From: Pseudonocardia ammonioxydans
GTDB lineage: Bacteria > Actinomycetota > Actinomycetes > Mycobacteriales > Pseudonocardiaceae
NCBI RefSeq assembly: GCF_900115005.1
Contig: NZ_FOUY01000019.1
Coordinates: 1 to 64,000, forward strand
DNA: 64,000 nucleotides
Reading direction: 5' to 3'
Each line of letters starts with the position of its first letter. Position 1 is the first letter of the stretch. The notes beneath the pieces are model-generated. The model was not told the DNA's origin. It ran no database searches and worked only from the letters and a program-made list of their open reading frames with translations. Shown here piece after piece: positions 17,714 to 25,998 of the stretch. The position numbers and the translations under genes were made by a program.

Positions 17714-18495
17714 CGGACCACCCACTCACCGGTGAACACCGGGTCGCGCTTCTCGGTGAAGGCCACGAACGCCGCCGGGGCGTCCGCGGTGGCGAAGTTG
17801 ATCGACTGGGTGCGGGCCTCGCTCGCCAGCGCCTCGCGCATCGTCGAGTCGGCCCCCTCGTGCAGCAGGGCCTTGGACTGGGCCAGGGCCACCGGTGCCG
17901 CCGCCGCGAGCCGGGCACCGAGGTCGGTGACGAAGGCATCGATCTCGGCGCCGTCGACCACCCAGGTGACCAGCCCGAGCCGGTGCGCCTCCTCGGCGCC
18001 GATCATCTCGGCGAGCAGCGCGAGCCGCTTGGCCTGCTGCAGCCCCACGAGCTTGGGCAGCAGCCAGGACCCGCCGAAGTCCAGCGACAGCCCACGCTTG
18101 GCGAAGATCTGGGAGAACCTCGCCTCCGGCGTGGCCACCACCAGGTCGCAGCCGAGCGCGAGGTTCCAGCCGGCGCCCACGGCGACGCCGTCCACCCGGG
18201 CCACCGACGGGATCGGCAGCTCGTGCAACAGCAACGCGACCTCGTTGATCCGCCGCATCCGGTCCAGCGGGTGCCCCTCGCGGTCCCCGGCCGCGAGGTC
18301 CGCGCCCGCGCAGAAGTCGCCGCCGGCGCCGGTGAGCACGAGCGCACGCACGTCGGTGTCGTCGCGGGCGACGGCGAGCTGCTCGCGCAGCGCGTCCCAC
18401 AGCTGCCCGTCGATCGCGTTCTTGCGACGCGGCCGGTTCAGGGTCAGCGTCAGCACCCCACCCTCGCGGTGGGTCAGCAGGACGTCCTCGGTCAT
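17710..18495 (-). CDS. crotonase-family protein, isomerase-like
   Basis: 261-residue crotonase. DFCAGADL and DGVAVGAGWNLALGCDL form the acyl-CoA and oxyanion sites; the hydratase Glu pair is replaced (Asn in GAGWNLA, Phe in SQIFAKRG), while Asp in LSLDFGGSW occupies the acidic position used by PaaG/ECI-type isomerases. Ends EKRDPVFTGEW. GGAGG 9 nt upstream of ATG. It lies 11 nt after the acyl-CoA dehydrogenase gene and overlaps the next crotonase by 4 nt. Confidence 0.85.
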   Translation of the reverse strand: MTEDVLLTHREGGVLTLTLNRPRRKNAIDGQLWDALREQLAVARDDTDVRALVLTGAGGDFCAGADLAAGDREGHPLDRMRRINEVALLLHELPIPSVARVDGVAVGAGWNLALGCDLVVATPEARFSQIFAKRGLSLDFGGSWLLPKLVGLQQAKRLALLAEMIGAEEAHRLGLVTWVVDGAEIDAFVTDLGARLAAAAPVALAQSKALLHEGADSTMREALASEARTQSINFATADAPAAFVAFTEKRDPVFTGEWVVR

Positions 18496-18506
18496 GAGTG
18501 TGCCTC

Positions 18507-19628
18507 CTACACGCCGAGCCGGTCGGCGAGCCGGGCGCGATGCGCCGACGGCGGCCCCAGCAGCTGCTCGGCACTCTTGGCGCGCTTGTAGTACAGGTGT
18601 GCGTCGTGTTCCCAGGTGTAGCCGACGCCGCCGTGGTACTGGACCATCCCGGTGGCGGTGGTGAACGCCGCCGGGCCGAGGTAGGTCTGGGCCAGCGAGG
18701 CGGCGACCGGAAGCTCGGCGCGGTCCTGGTCGGCGGTCCACGCGGCGTAGCGCACCACCGACACCGCGTGCTCCCAGGCGCTGTACATGTCGGCGCAGCC
18801 GTGCTTGACGGCCTGGTAGGAGCCGATCGGACGGCCGAACTGGACCCGCACCTTCGCGTAGTCCACGGTCAGCTCCATCGCCCGTGCCAGCACGCCGGTC
18901 TGCTCGGCGGCGAGCGCGACGGCGGCGAGGTCGGCGACCAGGTCCACGGCGGCGGTGGCGTCGGTGGCCGCGAGCCGGCGGGCGGGGGTCGCGTCGAACT
19001 CCAGGCGTGCGACGCGGCGGGTCGGGTCGAGCCCGTTCAAGCGTGTGCGGGTGAGCCCGTCCGCCCCGGCGTCGACGGCGAACCAGCCCGGGCCGTCCGG
19101 GGTGCGCGCGACGACCAGCACGACGTCGGCGGTGTCGCCGGCGAGCACCGGGGTCTTGGTCCCGGTGAGCTCCCAGCGCCCGTCCCGCTCGGTGGCCGTG
19201 GTGGCACCGCCGGTGCGGTCCCACGCACCGCCGCGCTCGGCGACGGCCACGGTGCCGACCAGCTCACCCGCGGCCAGCCGGGGCAGCAGCTCGGTGCGGG
19301 CGGCGTCGTCGTCGAGGGCCAGCAGCGCGTCGGTCGCCAGCACCGCGGAGGCCAGGAACGGCACCGGGGTGAGCGCGCGGCCCAGCTCCTCGGCGACCAC
19401 CGCCCGCTCCACGTGACCTGCTCCGGCACCGCCCAGCTCCTCGGGCACGACCAGCCCGAGCACACCCTGTGCCGCGAGCCCGGACCACACGGCCGGGTCG
19501 TGGCCGGGGCCCTCTTCCGGGCCGCCGTCCATGACGGCCCGCACCCGCTCGGAGGGCGCCTTGTCGGACAGGAACTTGCGCACCGCCGCGCGCAGGTCCT
19601 CCTGCTCGGCGTCGAGGACGAGCTTCAC
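18507..19628 (-). CDS. acyl-CoA dehydrogenase-like protein, second subunit
   Basis: 373-residue FAD flavoprotein of the acyl-CoA dehydrogenase fold: GLVVPEELGGAGAG near residue 60, DYAKVRVQFGRPIGSYQAVKH in the C-terminal helical bundle and MVQYHGGVGYTWEHDAHLYYKRA at the end. GTG start in a GTGA overlap with another acyl-CoA dehydrogenase gene. Adjacent non-identical FadE pairs in actinobacteria (for example the cholesterol ChsE enzymes) form alpha2beta2 complexes, so a heteromer with the upstream product is likely. Confidence 0.85.
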   Translation of the reverse strand: MKLVLDAEQEDLRAAVRKFLSDKAPSERVRAVMDGGPEEGPGHDPAVWSGLAAQGVLGLVVPEELGGAGAGHVERAVVAEELGRALTPVPFLASAVLATDALLALDDDAARTELLPRLAAGELVGTVAVAERGGAWDRTGGATTATERDGRWELTGTKTPVLAGDTADVVLVVARTPDGPGWFAVDAGADGLTRTRLNGLDPTRRVARLEFDATPARRLAATDATAAVDLVADLAAVALAAEQTGVLARAMELTVDYAKVRVQFGRPIGSYQAVKHGCADMYSAWEHAVSVVRYAAWTADQDRAELPVAASLAQTYLGPAAFTTATGMVQYHGGVGYTWEHDAHLYYKRAKSAEQLLGPPSAHRARLADRLGV

Positions 19629-20860
19629 CGGTCTCCCTCCCGTCGCTGGGTGCCCACCGCGAGCTCACGGAACGGGACGTCCCGGTCGACCTGCGGCTCC
19701 TTCGGCAGGCCGAGGATGCGCTCGCCGATGATGCCGCGCTGGATCTCGTTGGTGCCGCCGGCGATGCTCGACGACGGCGCGGCGTTGATCGCGATCGCGA
19801 GCTCGGTGCCGCGCTCGTCGTCGGGGTCCCAGGCGACCGCGTCGGCGCCGGCAAGCTCGCCGGCGACCTCGATGGCGCGGCGCAGCTGCAGCGCCCCGGC
19901 CAGCTTCGCCACCGACCCGCGGGCACCCGGGGGCCGGCCCGCGGTGGCCTCCTGGCGCATGCGGGCGTTGAACAGCTCGAGCGCGCGCTCGTGCGCGTAG
20001 AGCTCGGCGAGCCGCTCGCGGGCGCCCGGGTCCCGGTCGGCCCCGGTGCGCCGGGCCAGCTCGACGAGCCGGGCGAACTCCAGCGGGTTGCTCTTCGCCT
20101 TGCCCCGGCCGCCGATCGAGACCCGCTCGTGGCCGAGCATGGTCACCGCGGCCTGCCAGCCCCGGCCGACCTCGCCGATCACGTTCTGCGCCGGGATCTC
20201 GACGTCGTCGAAGTAGACCTCGTTGAACGGCGCGCGCCCGGACATGTCCTTCAGCGGACGCACGGTGACCCCGGGAGCGTGCATGTCGACGATGAACATG
20301 GTCAGGCCGGCGTGCTTGGGCCGGTCCGGGTCGGTGCGCGCGAGCAGCGCGCCGTAGTCGGCGAACTGGGCGTTGGTCGTCCACACCTTCTGGCCGTTGA
20401 CCACCCAGCGGTCACCGTCGAGGACCGCGCGGGCCTGCAGGCTGGCGACGTCGGAGCCGGCGCCGGGCTCGGAGAACAGCTGGCACCAGATCTCCTCGCC
20501 GCGCAGCAGCGGTGGCAGGTAGCGCTCGCGCTGCTCGGTCGTGCCGAGGTCGACGATCGTCGGCCCGCACATCCCCATCCCGATCATGAACGGGTAGAGC
20601 GGCAGGTCGAACGCGGCGGCCTCGTCGGCGAAGACCTGCTGCTCGGCCTGGCCGAGCCCCTGCCCGCCGACCTCCTTCGGCCAGGTGATGCCGGAGTAGC
20701 CGGCGTCGTAGAGCGCGGCCTGGAACTCACGGGCCCGGCGCAGGTGCTCCTCGGGCGTCGGCCCGGCGACCGGGCCGGGGGCGTGCGCACCGAGCCAGGC
20801 ACGGAGCGCGCTGCGATAGTCCTGCGTCGCAGCGTTCTCGGTCTCGTCGACCGCGGTCAT
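19625..20860 (-). CDS. acyl-CoA dehydrogenase, first subunit
   Basis: 411-residue acyl-CoA dehydrogenase: WPKEVGGQGLG, FAD/substrate loop FSEPGAGSDVASL, WTTNAQFADYG, and the C-terminal GGTNEIQRGIIGERILGLP. Introduces an alpha-beta double bond into an acyl-CoA. ATG at 20858-20860 follows GGAGGGAGCC. First gene of a minus-strand operon: dehydrogenase pair, two crotonases, SDR, then FadD. The promoter region carries the operator-like palindrome at 20901-20922 shared with the divergent TetR gene. Confidence 0.9.
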   Translation of the reverse strand: MTAVDETENAATQDYRSALRAWLGAHAPGPVAGPTPEEHLRRAREFQAALYDAGYSGITWPKEVGGQGLGQAEQQVFADEAAAFDLPLYPFMIGMGMCGPTIVDLGTTEQRERYLPPLLRGEEIWCQLFSEPGAGSDVASLQARAVLDGDRWVVNGQKVWTTNAQFADYGALLARTDPDRPKHAGLTMFIVDMHAPGVTVRPLKDMSGRAPFNEVYFDDVEIPAQNVIGEVGRGWQAAVTMLGHERVSIGGRGKAKSNPLEFARLVELARRTGADRDPGARERLAELYAHERALELFNARMRQEATAGRPPGARGSVAKLAGALQLRRAIEVAGELAGADAVAWDPDDERGTELAIAINAAPSSSIAGGTNEIQRGIIGERILGLPKEPQVDRDVPFRELAVGTQRREGDR

Positions 20861-20900
20861 GCGCGGCTCCCTCCACATCGACGGGGGCGGTGGCGACCGA

Positions 20901-20922
20901 ACTTACCGATCAATCGTTAAGT
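20901..20922. promoter_or_regulatory. TetR-type operator between FadE operon and TetR gene
   Basis: ACTTACCGAT, CA, ATCGTTAAGT: 10-bp arms with one mismatch around a 2-bp centre, in the 131-bp divergent gap. The half-site resembles the AACGATCGTT sites elsewhere in the island but the spacing is longer. A further half-like AACGATCGG follows at 20927-20935. Probably bound by the adjacent TetR protein. Confidence 0.6.
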
Positions 20923-20991
20923 GCACAACGATCGGCCCGGGGCCGCGCCGTCGGCTGTGTCACGGGGACCGGGATCGGTCATGCTGTCGCG

Positions 20992-21612
20992 GTGAGCAGT
21001 GCACCCGCCGAGCGGAACGGCACCGGCCCGCCCCCACGCGGCGGTGGCCGGGACGCCATCACCGCGGCCGCCCGCGAGAGCTTCGCCGAGCGCGGCTACC
21101 ACGGCACCTCCATCCGGGACATCGCCCGCCGGGCCGGGCTGTCCCTCTCGGCGCTCTACTACTGGCACCCCAGCAAGCAGCACCTGCTCGCCGCGCTGAT
21201 CGAGGAGAGCACCCACGACTACTTCCAGCGCTGCGACGACGCCCTGCGCGGCACCGGTGACGACCCGGTGGACCGCCTGGACGCGCTCGTGCGCGTGACC
21301 GTCGAGTACCGGGTGGCGCGCCAGGTGGAGAGCAACATCTCCACCCTGGAGTGGCGCAACCTCGAACCGGAGAACCGGGAGCGGCTCGAGGGGCTGCGCC
21401 GCTCGGCCACCCGGCTGTGGGCCGACATCATCGCCGACGGCGTCGCGCGCGGGGCGTTCCACATCCAGCACCCCGACGACGCCCGGCGGGCGATCGTCGC
21501 CGCCTGCAACGCGATCGCCCAGTGGTACGAGCCCGGCGGCGACATCACGCTGCCGCAGCTGGCCGAGCGCTACGCCGCGATCGCGCTGCGGATCGTCGAC
21601 CACCGGGCATGA
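20992..21612 (+). CDS. TetR-family regulator of the FadE operon
   Basis: 206-residue TetR protein. HTH: RDAITAAARESFAERGYHGTSIRDIARRAGLS, then ALYYWHPSKQHLL. The ligand domain ends with NAIAQWYEPGGDITLPQLAERY, the C-terminal pattern shared with KstR2-like regulators that sense acyl-CoA esters. It is clearly a paralogue of the TetR at 29070. GTG at 20992 chosen (an upstream ATG at 20890 would lie in the operator). Divergent from the operon it probably represses. Confidence 0.85.
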   Translation: MSSAPAERNGTGPPPRGGGRDAITAAARESFAERGYHGTSIRDIARRAGLSLSALYYWHPSKQHLLAALIEESTHDYFQRCDDALRGTGDDPVDRLDALVRVTVEYRVARQVESNISTLEWRNLEPENRERLEGLRRSATRLWADIIADGVARGAFHIQHPDDARRAIVAACNAIAQWYEPGGDITLPQLAERYAAIALRIVDHRA

Positions 21613-21642
21613 GCGCCTCGGTTCTGCGCGGGCGCCGGGGCA

Positions 21643-21710
21643 CATGATCAGAAAGTGGTGCAGGACAGGTGCCGGATCCGGCATCTGACTCACACGACTC
21701 GCTGATCATG
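21643..21710. repeat. nested inverted repeat after TetR
   Basis: CATGATCAG (21643-21651) and CTGATCATG (21702-21710) flank a central perfect 14-bp palindrome TGCCGGATCCGGCA (21670-21683). The whole could fold as a long hairpin or cruciform between the convergent TetR and DUF2267 genes. Probably a terminator region; origin unclear. Confidence 0.5.
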
Positions 21711-21743
21711 CCGCTGCCGGGTGCGCGGCTCACGAGGCGACCG

Positions 21744-22142
21744 TCAGGCCGGCTCCGGGTGGCCGGCCGGCGCGGTGTGCCCGGCCGGGCGCCTGCTCAG
21801 GACCCGGCGCAGCCGCGGTTCGGGCACGGCCTCGACGGTCGCCGCCAGCACGGCCTCGGTCCGGGACCGCGCGACGTCGTCGCCGATGCCGAGCACCGCG
21901 GCGACCCGCTGCGCGAGATCGGCCGGCGCCAGGTCCGCCGGCACCTGCCCGGGCGCGGCGAGCGGCCGGTACAGGGCCTCGCCCAGCGGTTCGGGCAGCC
22001 GCGCCGCGAGCTCGTCCGCCTCGTCGGCGTCGAGCCGCGTGGCGAGCACCCCGAGAACGGCCCGCGCGGCCGCCTCGGCCGCGGCGAGGTTCGCGAAACC
22101 GCCGCGCCGGCGGAGGTCGATCAGGAACTCGTACGCCGTCAT
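21744..22142 (-). CDS. DUF2267-family protein
   Basis: 132-residue protein whose pattern (FLIDLRRRGGFANLAAAEAAARAVLGVLATRLDADEADELAARLPEPL split over two helices) matches DUF2267, small helical proteins common in actinobacteria and without assigned function. ATG at 22140-22142 with GGGGAG upstream. Cytoplasmic, no signal peptide. It is convergent with TetR and divergent from the small gene at 22339. Confidence 0.75.
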   Translation of the reverse strand: MTAYEFLIDLRRRGGFANLAAAEAAARAVLGVLATRLDADEADELAARLPEPLGEALYRPLAAPGQVPADLAPADLAQRVAAVLGIGDDVARSRTEAVLAATVEAVPEPRLRRVLSRRPAGHTAPAGHPEPA

Positions 22143-22252
22143 GGTCGCCACTCCCCGAGGTTGCGAATGCTCACGTGATTCCCGGTGCCGCCCTCGCGAA
22201 ACGTGTGACGAGCCGGTGCAGATCGGGGGTGTGGGCACCCCGGGATGACGGG

Positions 22253-22258
22253 TAGTCT
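22253..22258 (+). promoter_or_regulatory. candidate -10 box for the 27-residue ORF
   Basis: TAGTCT lies in the 196-bp gap between the DUF2267 start and the small ORF, about 80 nt before its ATG. A transcript from here would have a leader of roughly 75 nt ending in AAAGGGGACC. Weak, based on position and hexamer only. Confidence 0.3.
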
Positions 22259-22338
22259 GCAGGTGACCGCGCAGTTCCAGCAGCGGGACCTCGCACCACC
22301 GATTCCTTTTCCCACCCCGCCCGTAAAGGGGACCCGCC

Positions 22339-22422
22339 ATGGCCAGGATCATTTCCCGGATGCGTTTCATCGTGCACGACATCAACCGCTGCCACGCCCG
22401 TATGTACGGCCGTCGAGGCTGA
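22339..22422 (+). CDS. candidate 27-residue basic small protein
   Basis: Small open frame MARIISRMRFIVHDINRCHA... of 27 residues, rich in Arg/His with one Cys. AAAGGGG lies 8 nt before the ATG and a strong hairpin terminator follows 15 nt after the stop, so it has the layout of a real monocistronic gene. No family recognised and no downstream same-strand gene that it could lead. It might be a small regulator or secreted/cationic peptide; this is not supported further. Confidence 0.45.
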   Translation: MARIISRMRFIVHDINRCHARMYGRRG

Positions 22423-22437
22423 CGGAGCCGGGCCCGG

Positions 22438-22464
22438 GAACCGGTCCGTGACCCGGACCGGTTC
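22438..22464. terminator. bidirectional hairpin terminator
   Basis: GAACCGGTCCG and CGGACCGGTTC form a perfect 11-bp stem with a 5-nt loop, exactly between the small ORF and the stop codon (22465) of the convergent crotonase gene. Confidence 0.75.
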
Positions 22465-23232
22465 TCAGCGGCCGACGTAACGGGGTGCGCGCTTCTCCAG
22501 GAACGCGCGCACGCCCTCCCGGTGGTCCTCGGTGCCGAACAGCTCACCGAGGGTGCTGCTCACCCAGCGGCCCAGCTCGGTCCAGTCCGGGTCGAGGCTG
22601 CGGCGCAGCCCGCGCTTGAGGGCGGCGACGGCGAGCGGCGGCTTGGCCGCGATCGTCCGGGCCCGCTCGAGCGCCGTGGGCAGCAGGGCGTCGTCGTCGA
22701 CGACCCGCCCGACCAGGCCGATCCGTTCCGCCTGCTCGGCGTCGATCACCTCGCCGGTGAACAGCAGCTCCGCGGCCCGTTCCCGGCCGACCAGCTGGGC
22801 CAGCCGGGCGATCCCGGCGACGTCGCTGCACAGGCCCCGCTCGACGAACAGCTCGCCGAACCGGGCCCGCCGGCCCGCGACCCGCAGGTCGGCCATCAGC
22901 GCCAGCTCCATCCCCCACCCGACGGCCGGGCCGTTCACCGCGGCGATCACCGGGACGTCGGTCCCCAGCAGCGCGCCGGCGGCCGGGGTGAGCCGCGGGG
23001 CCGGGCGCGGCGGCGCGTCCTCGCCACCGCCCATGAGCTCCCGCACGTCGTCGCCGGAGCAGAACGAGCGGCCGGCCCCGGTCACCACGAGCACCCGGGC
23101 GGTCGTCGTGCGCACCAGCTCGGTGAGCTCGTCGTAGGTGCGCCTGCGCAGCGCGTTGTGCACCTCGGGCCGGTCCAATGTGATCAGTCCGATGTGGCCG
23201 TCGACCTCGTACCGGACGTCCTGCTCGGTCAT
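22465..23232 (-). CDS. crotonase-family protein
   Basis: 255-residue crotonase. SFCSGDDV and NGPAVGWGMELALMADL form the active site; the first hydratase Glu is kept (GWGMELA) but the second is lost (GELFVERG), and an Asp is present in GLCSDVAG. C-terminus FLEKRAPRYVGR is complete. ATG start overlaps the upstream FadD stop (ATGA). Last gene of the SMP-30/FadD/crotonase operon controlled by the operator at 25979. Confidence 0.88.
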   Translation of the reverse strand: MTEQDVRYEVDGHIGLITLDRPEVHNALRRRTYDELTELVRTTTARVLVVTGAGRSFCSGDDVRELMGGGEDAPPRPAPRLTPAAGALLGTDVPVIAAVNGPAVGWGMELALMADLRVAGRRARFGELFVERGLCSDVAGIARLAQLVGRERAAELLFTGEVIDAEQAERIGLVGRVVDDDALLPTALERARTIAAKPPLAVAALKRGLRRSLDPDWTELGRWVSSTLGELFGTEDHREGVRAFLEKRAPRYVGR

Positions 23233-24965
23233 GCCCGCCCTCCCCGGACCTCGGCGGCCACCGGGCCGCGCAGGTCGCGCTTGAGCACCTTCCCGCTCGG
23301 GGTCCGCGGCAGTGGCTCGGTGCGGAACACCACGTGCGCGGGCACCGCGAACGACGCTAGCCGCTCGCCGACGTGCGCACGCAGCCGTGCGGCCACGTCC
23401 GGACCGGGTGTGCCGGACCGCAGGTGCACCACGGCGACGGCCTCCTCCCCCAGCGACTCGTGCGGAACCCCGACGATCGCCACGTCACCGACGGCCGGGT
23501 GCTCGAACAGCGCGGCCTCCACCTCGGCGCAGTAGATGTTCTCCCCGCCGCGGATCACGACGTCCTTCATCCGGTCCACGACGACGACCAGTCCGCCGTC
23601 CACCCGGCCCAGATCTCCGGTGTGGAACCAGCCGTCGGTGAACGCCGCCGCCGTCGCCTCCGGGTCGTTCCAGTAGCCGCGGACGATGTTCGGGCCTCGG
23701 AACCACAGCTCCCCGACCGCGCCCGCGGGTACGTCCGCACCGCTCCCCGGGTCGACGACGCGGACGTCGGTCCCGGGCATCGGGCGCCCGACGCTGTCCG
23801 GCCGGGCGACGTAGTCCGCGCCGCTGTGGGAGACCACGGCCGAGGTCGTCTCGGTGAGCCCGTAGCCGTTCGCCGGGGTCACCAGCGAGGCGAGCCCGGC
23901 GTCGATGCGCCCGATCAGCTCCGGCGGCACGGGGCTGCCGCCCATGCTGATCCCGGCCAGCGTCGGCACCTGCCCCGGGTCGGCGCTCGCGTCCTCGACG
24001 AGCTCGCGCATCACGGTCGGCACCCCGGACACCGCGGTCAGCGACTCGCGGCGGATCAGCTCCAGCGCCTCCGCCCGGTCCCACCGGTACTGCGTGACGA
24101 GCCTGCCGCCGGTGTGCGGGGTGTAGCAGAGGCTGGTGATGCCCGCGATGTGGAACAGCGGGAACGTGCACAGCCCGCCCGGCTGCGGAGCGTCCGGGTC
24201 GACCGGCGGGGGTTCGCCGCCGTTCGCGATCGCGGCGCCCACGTACGCGCCGAGCCGGGTGTTGCGGACGTTCGTGCAGTGGTTGCGGTGGCTGCCGATC
24301 GCGCCCTTGGGCCGCCCGGTGGTGCCGGAGGTGTAGAGAATGGTGGCGTCGTCGTCGGGGTGCACGTCGGCGTCGGGCACGGCTGCGTCCGGGTCGAGGC
24401 CGGCGAGCAGGTCGGCCCAGGGGCGGGCGCCCGGCGCCGGTCGTTCGCCACCGCGCACCTCGATGAGCGGGACCCCGGAGAGCTGTGGGGCGATCAGGGC
24501 GGCGCGCTCGGCGTCGGCCACCACCAGCCGCGCCCCGGAGTCGGCGAGGGCGTAGCCGAGCTCGGCGGCCGTCCACCACGCGTTGAGCGGCACCACGACC
24601 AGACCCACGACCTGTGCCGCGTAGAAGATCGGCGACCACTCCGGGTGGTTGCGCATCGTCACGGCCACGCGGTCACCCTTGACCAGCCCGTACTCCCCCG
24701 TCAGGCAGCGGGCGAGCCCGGCGACCTGCCGCAGGTGCTCGGCGTAGGTCCAGCGCTCGTCGCCGTACACCAGGTAGGGCAGCTCGCCGAACGCGACGGT
24801 GTCGAGCAGGATCTCGCGCAGCGTCTGCGGGCCCCTGGCGTAGACCCGCATCGGGATGCCGCGGACCTCCCGCTCGACGACCTCGAACTCCGCCCCCGGT
24901 GCGGTGAACCGGGCGGTCAGCGCCGCCCTCGGGCTCACCGCGGCTTCACTCCCGGGCGCGCTCAT
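23229..24965 (-). CDS. acyl-CoA synthetase (ANL family)
   Basis: 578-residue adenylate-forming ligase. P-loop YTSGTTGRPKGAIGSH, ANGYGLTETTS, VDRMKDVVIRGGENIYCAEVE and the catalytic Lys in RTPSGKVLKRDLRG. About 40 residues longer at the N-terminus than the other three ligases in the window. Activates a carboxylic acid substrate of the island. ATG overlaps the SMP-30 stop by 4 nt, and its own stop overlaps the crotonase start. Confidence 0.9.
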   Translation of the reverse strand: MSAPGSEAAVSPRAALTARFTAPGAEFEVVEREVRGIPMRVYARGPQTLREILLDTVAFGELPYLVYGDERWTYAEHLRQVAGLARCLTGEYGLVKGDRVAVTMRNHPEWSPIFYAAQVVGLVVVPLNAWWTAAELGYALADSGARLVVADAERAALIAPQLSGVPLIEVRGGERPAPGARPWADLLAGLDPDAAVPDADVHPDDDATILYTSGTTGRPKGAIGSHRNHCTNVRNTRLGAYVGAAIANGGEPPPVDPDAPQPGGLCTFPLFHIAGITSLCYTPHTGGRLVTQYRWDRAEALELIRRESLTAVSGVPTVMRELVEDASADPGQVPTLAGISMGGSPVPPELIGRIDAGLASLVTPANGYGLTETTSAVVSHSGADYVARPDSVGRPMPGTDVRVVDPGSGADVPAGAVGELWFRGPNIVRGYWNDPEATAAAFTDGWFHTGDLGRVDGGLVVVVDRMKDVVIRGGENIYCAEVEAALFEHPAVGDVAIVGVPHESLGEEAVAVVHLRSGTPGPDVAARLRAHVGERLASFAVPAHVVFRTEPLPRTPSGKVLKRDLRGPVAAEVRGGRA

Positions 24966-25936
24966 GCCGCGAACGCCAGGTCGAGGCCGGGCGCGGGCCA
25001 GTCCAGTGCGTACAGGATCCCGCGGCCGGAGGAGGTGACCCAGGCGGTGCGCGACCCGGCGCCGGCGAAGCAGATGTTGGTGACGAACGGGTCGGGCTCG
25101 GGCACCGGGACCTGCCGCAGCAGCGTGCCGTCCGGTGCGAGCACGCTGACCGCGCCGGTCACCAGCGTGGCGACGCAGACGTTGCCGTCCCCGTCGACGG
25201 CCAACGAGTCCAGCAACTGGTAGCCGGCGAACCCGTGCAGCAACCGTGCCCCTCCGGCACCGAGGCCGTCCGCCGCGGAGGCGGTCCGACCCGGACCGGT
25301 GACGTCCCAGCACCACACCCGCCCCGGGCCGGTCTCGGCGACGTACACCCGGGAGCCGTCCGGGGAGAGGCCGACCCCGTTGGGCTGCACGAGCGGGTGC
25401 ACCACCTCGGTGATCGACGAGCCGTCCGGGCGCGCGTAGTACAGGGCACCGGTGTCGCCGTCGCGGGCGCGGCTCTTGCCCAGGTCGGTGAACCAGAACC
25501 CGCCGTCGGCGTCGAACACGATGTCGTTGGGGCCCCGCAGCGGTCGGCCGTCGCAGGAGGTGTAGAGGTCGGTGACCGTGCCCGCGTCCGGGCCGTCGAG
25601 CACCACCCGCTGGATCCGCCCGCCGATGTAGTCCGGGGGCTGGTGGCCGGGCGCGGTGATCCCGTCCCGGTCGTGCCAGACGAAGCCGCCGTTGTTGCAG
25701 ACGTAGGCCGCGCCGTCCGGGCCGATGGCGGCGCCGTTGGGCCCGCCGCCCAGCTCGGCGACGACCTCGACCCGGCCGTCCGGCGCCACGCGGGACAGCG
25801 TGCCGCGCCGGATCTCGACGAGCAGGACGCTGCCGTCGCGCAGCGCGATCGGTCCTTCGGGGAACTGCAGCCCGGTGGCGATCGTGCGCATCGGGATGCT
25901 CGTCGTGGTGTCCGTGGTGGAATCGGAGACGACCAT
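24962..25936 (-). CDS. SMP-30/gluconolactonase-like beta-propeller hydrolase
   Basis: 324-residue six-bladed propeller. Metal ligands of the family are visible: Glu in LQFPEGPI, Asn in RGPNDIVFD, and Asp in LLDSLAVDGDGN. These enzymes open lactones with a divalent metal. In this setting it may hydrolyse a lactone formed by ring oxidation before CoA activation by the adjacent FadD; that is inference. First gene of its operon, 42 nt downstream of an AACGATCGTT operator. Confidence 0.8.
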   Translation of the reverse strand: MVVSDSTTDTTTSIPMRTIATGLQFPEGPIALRDGSVLLVEIRRGTLSRVAPDGRVEVVAELGGGPNGAAIGPDGAAYVCNNGGFVWHDRDGITAPGHQPPDYIGGRIQRVVLDGPDAGTVTDLYTSCDGRPLRGPNDIVFDADGGFWFTDLGKSRARDGDTGALYYARPDGSSITEVVHPLVQPNGVGLSPDGSRVYVAETGPGRVWCWDVTGPGRTASAADGLGAGGARLLHGFAGYQLLDSLAVDGDGNVCVATLVTGAVSVLAPDGTLLRQVPVPEPDPFVTNICFAGAGSRTAWVTSSGRGILYALDWPAPGLDLAFAA

Positions 25937-25978
25937 GCTCCAGCCCTTCGTCGACGGTGACGGTCGGATGCTGATAGC

Positions 25979-25992
25979 TGAACGATCGTTAA
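25979..25992. promoter_or_regulatory. island operator B (TGAACGATCGTTAA)
   Basis: Palindromic core AACGATCGTT at 25981-25990 with TG...AA flanks, 42 nt upstream of the SMP-30 start and just outside the stop of the next FadD gene. Same core as the sites at 31974 and 33034, so probably one TetR regulon. Confidence 0.7.
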
Positions 25993-25998
25993 GGGACG

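Noticed and set aside
22143..22338. Riboswitch in the leader of the 27-residue ORF
   Set aside because: About 80-nt leader without a recognisable conserved riboswitch core; the only hairpin of note is the downstream terminator.
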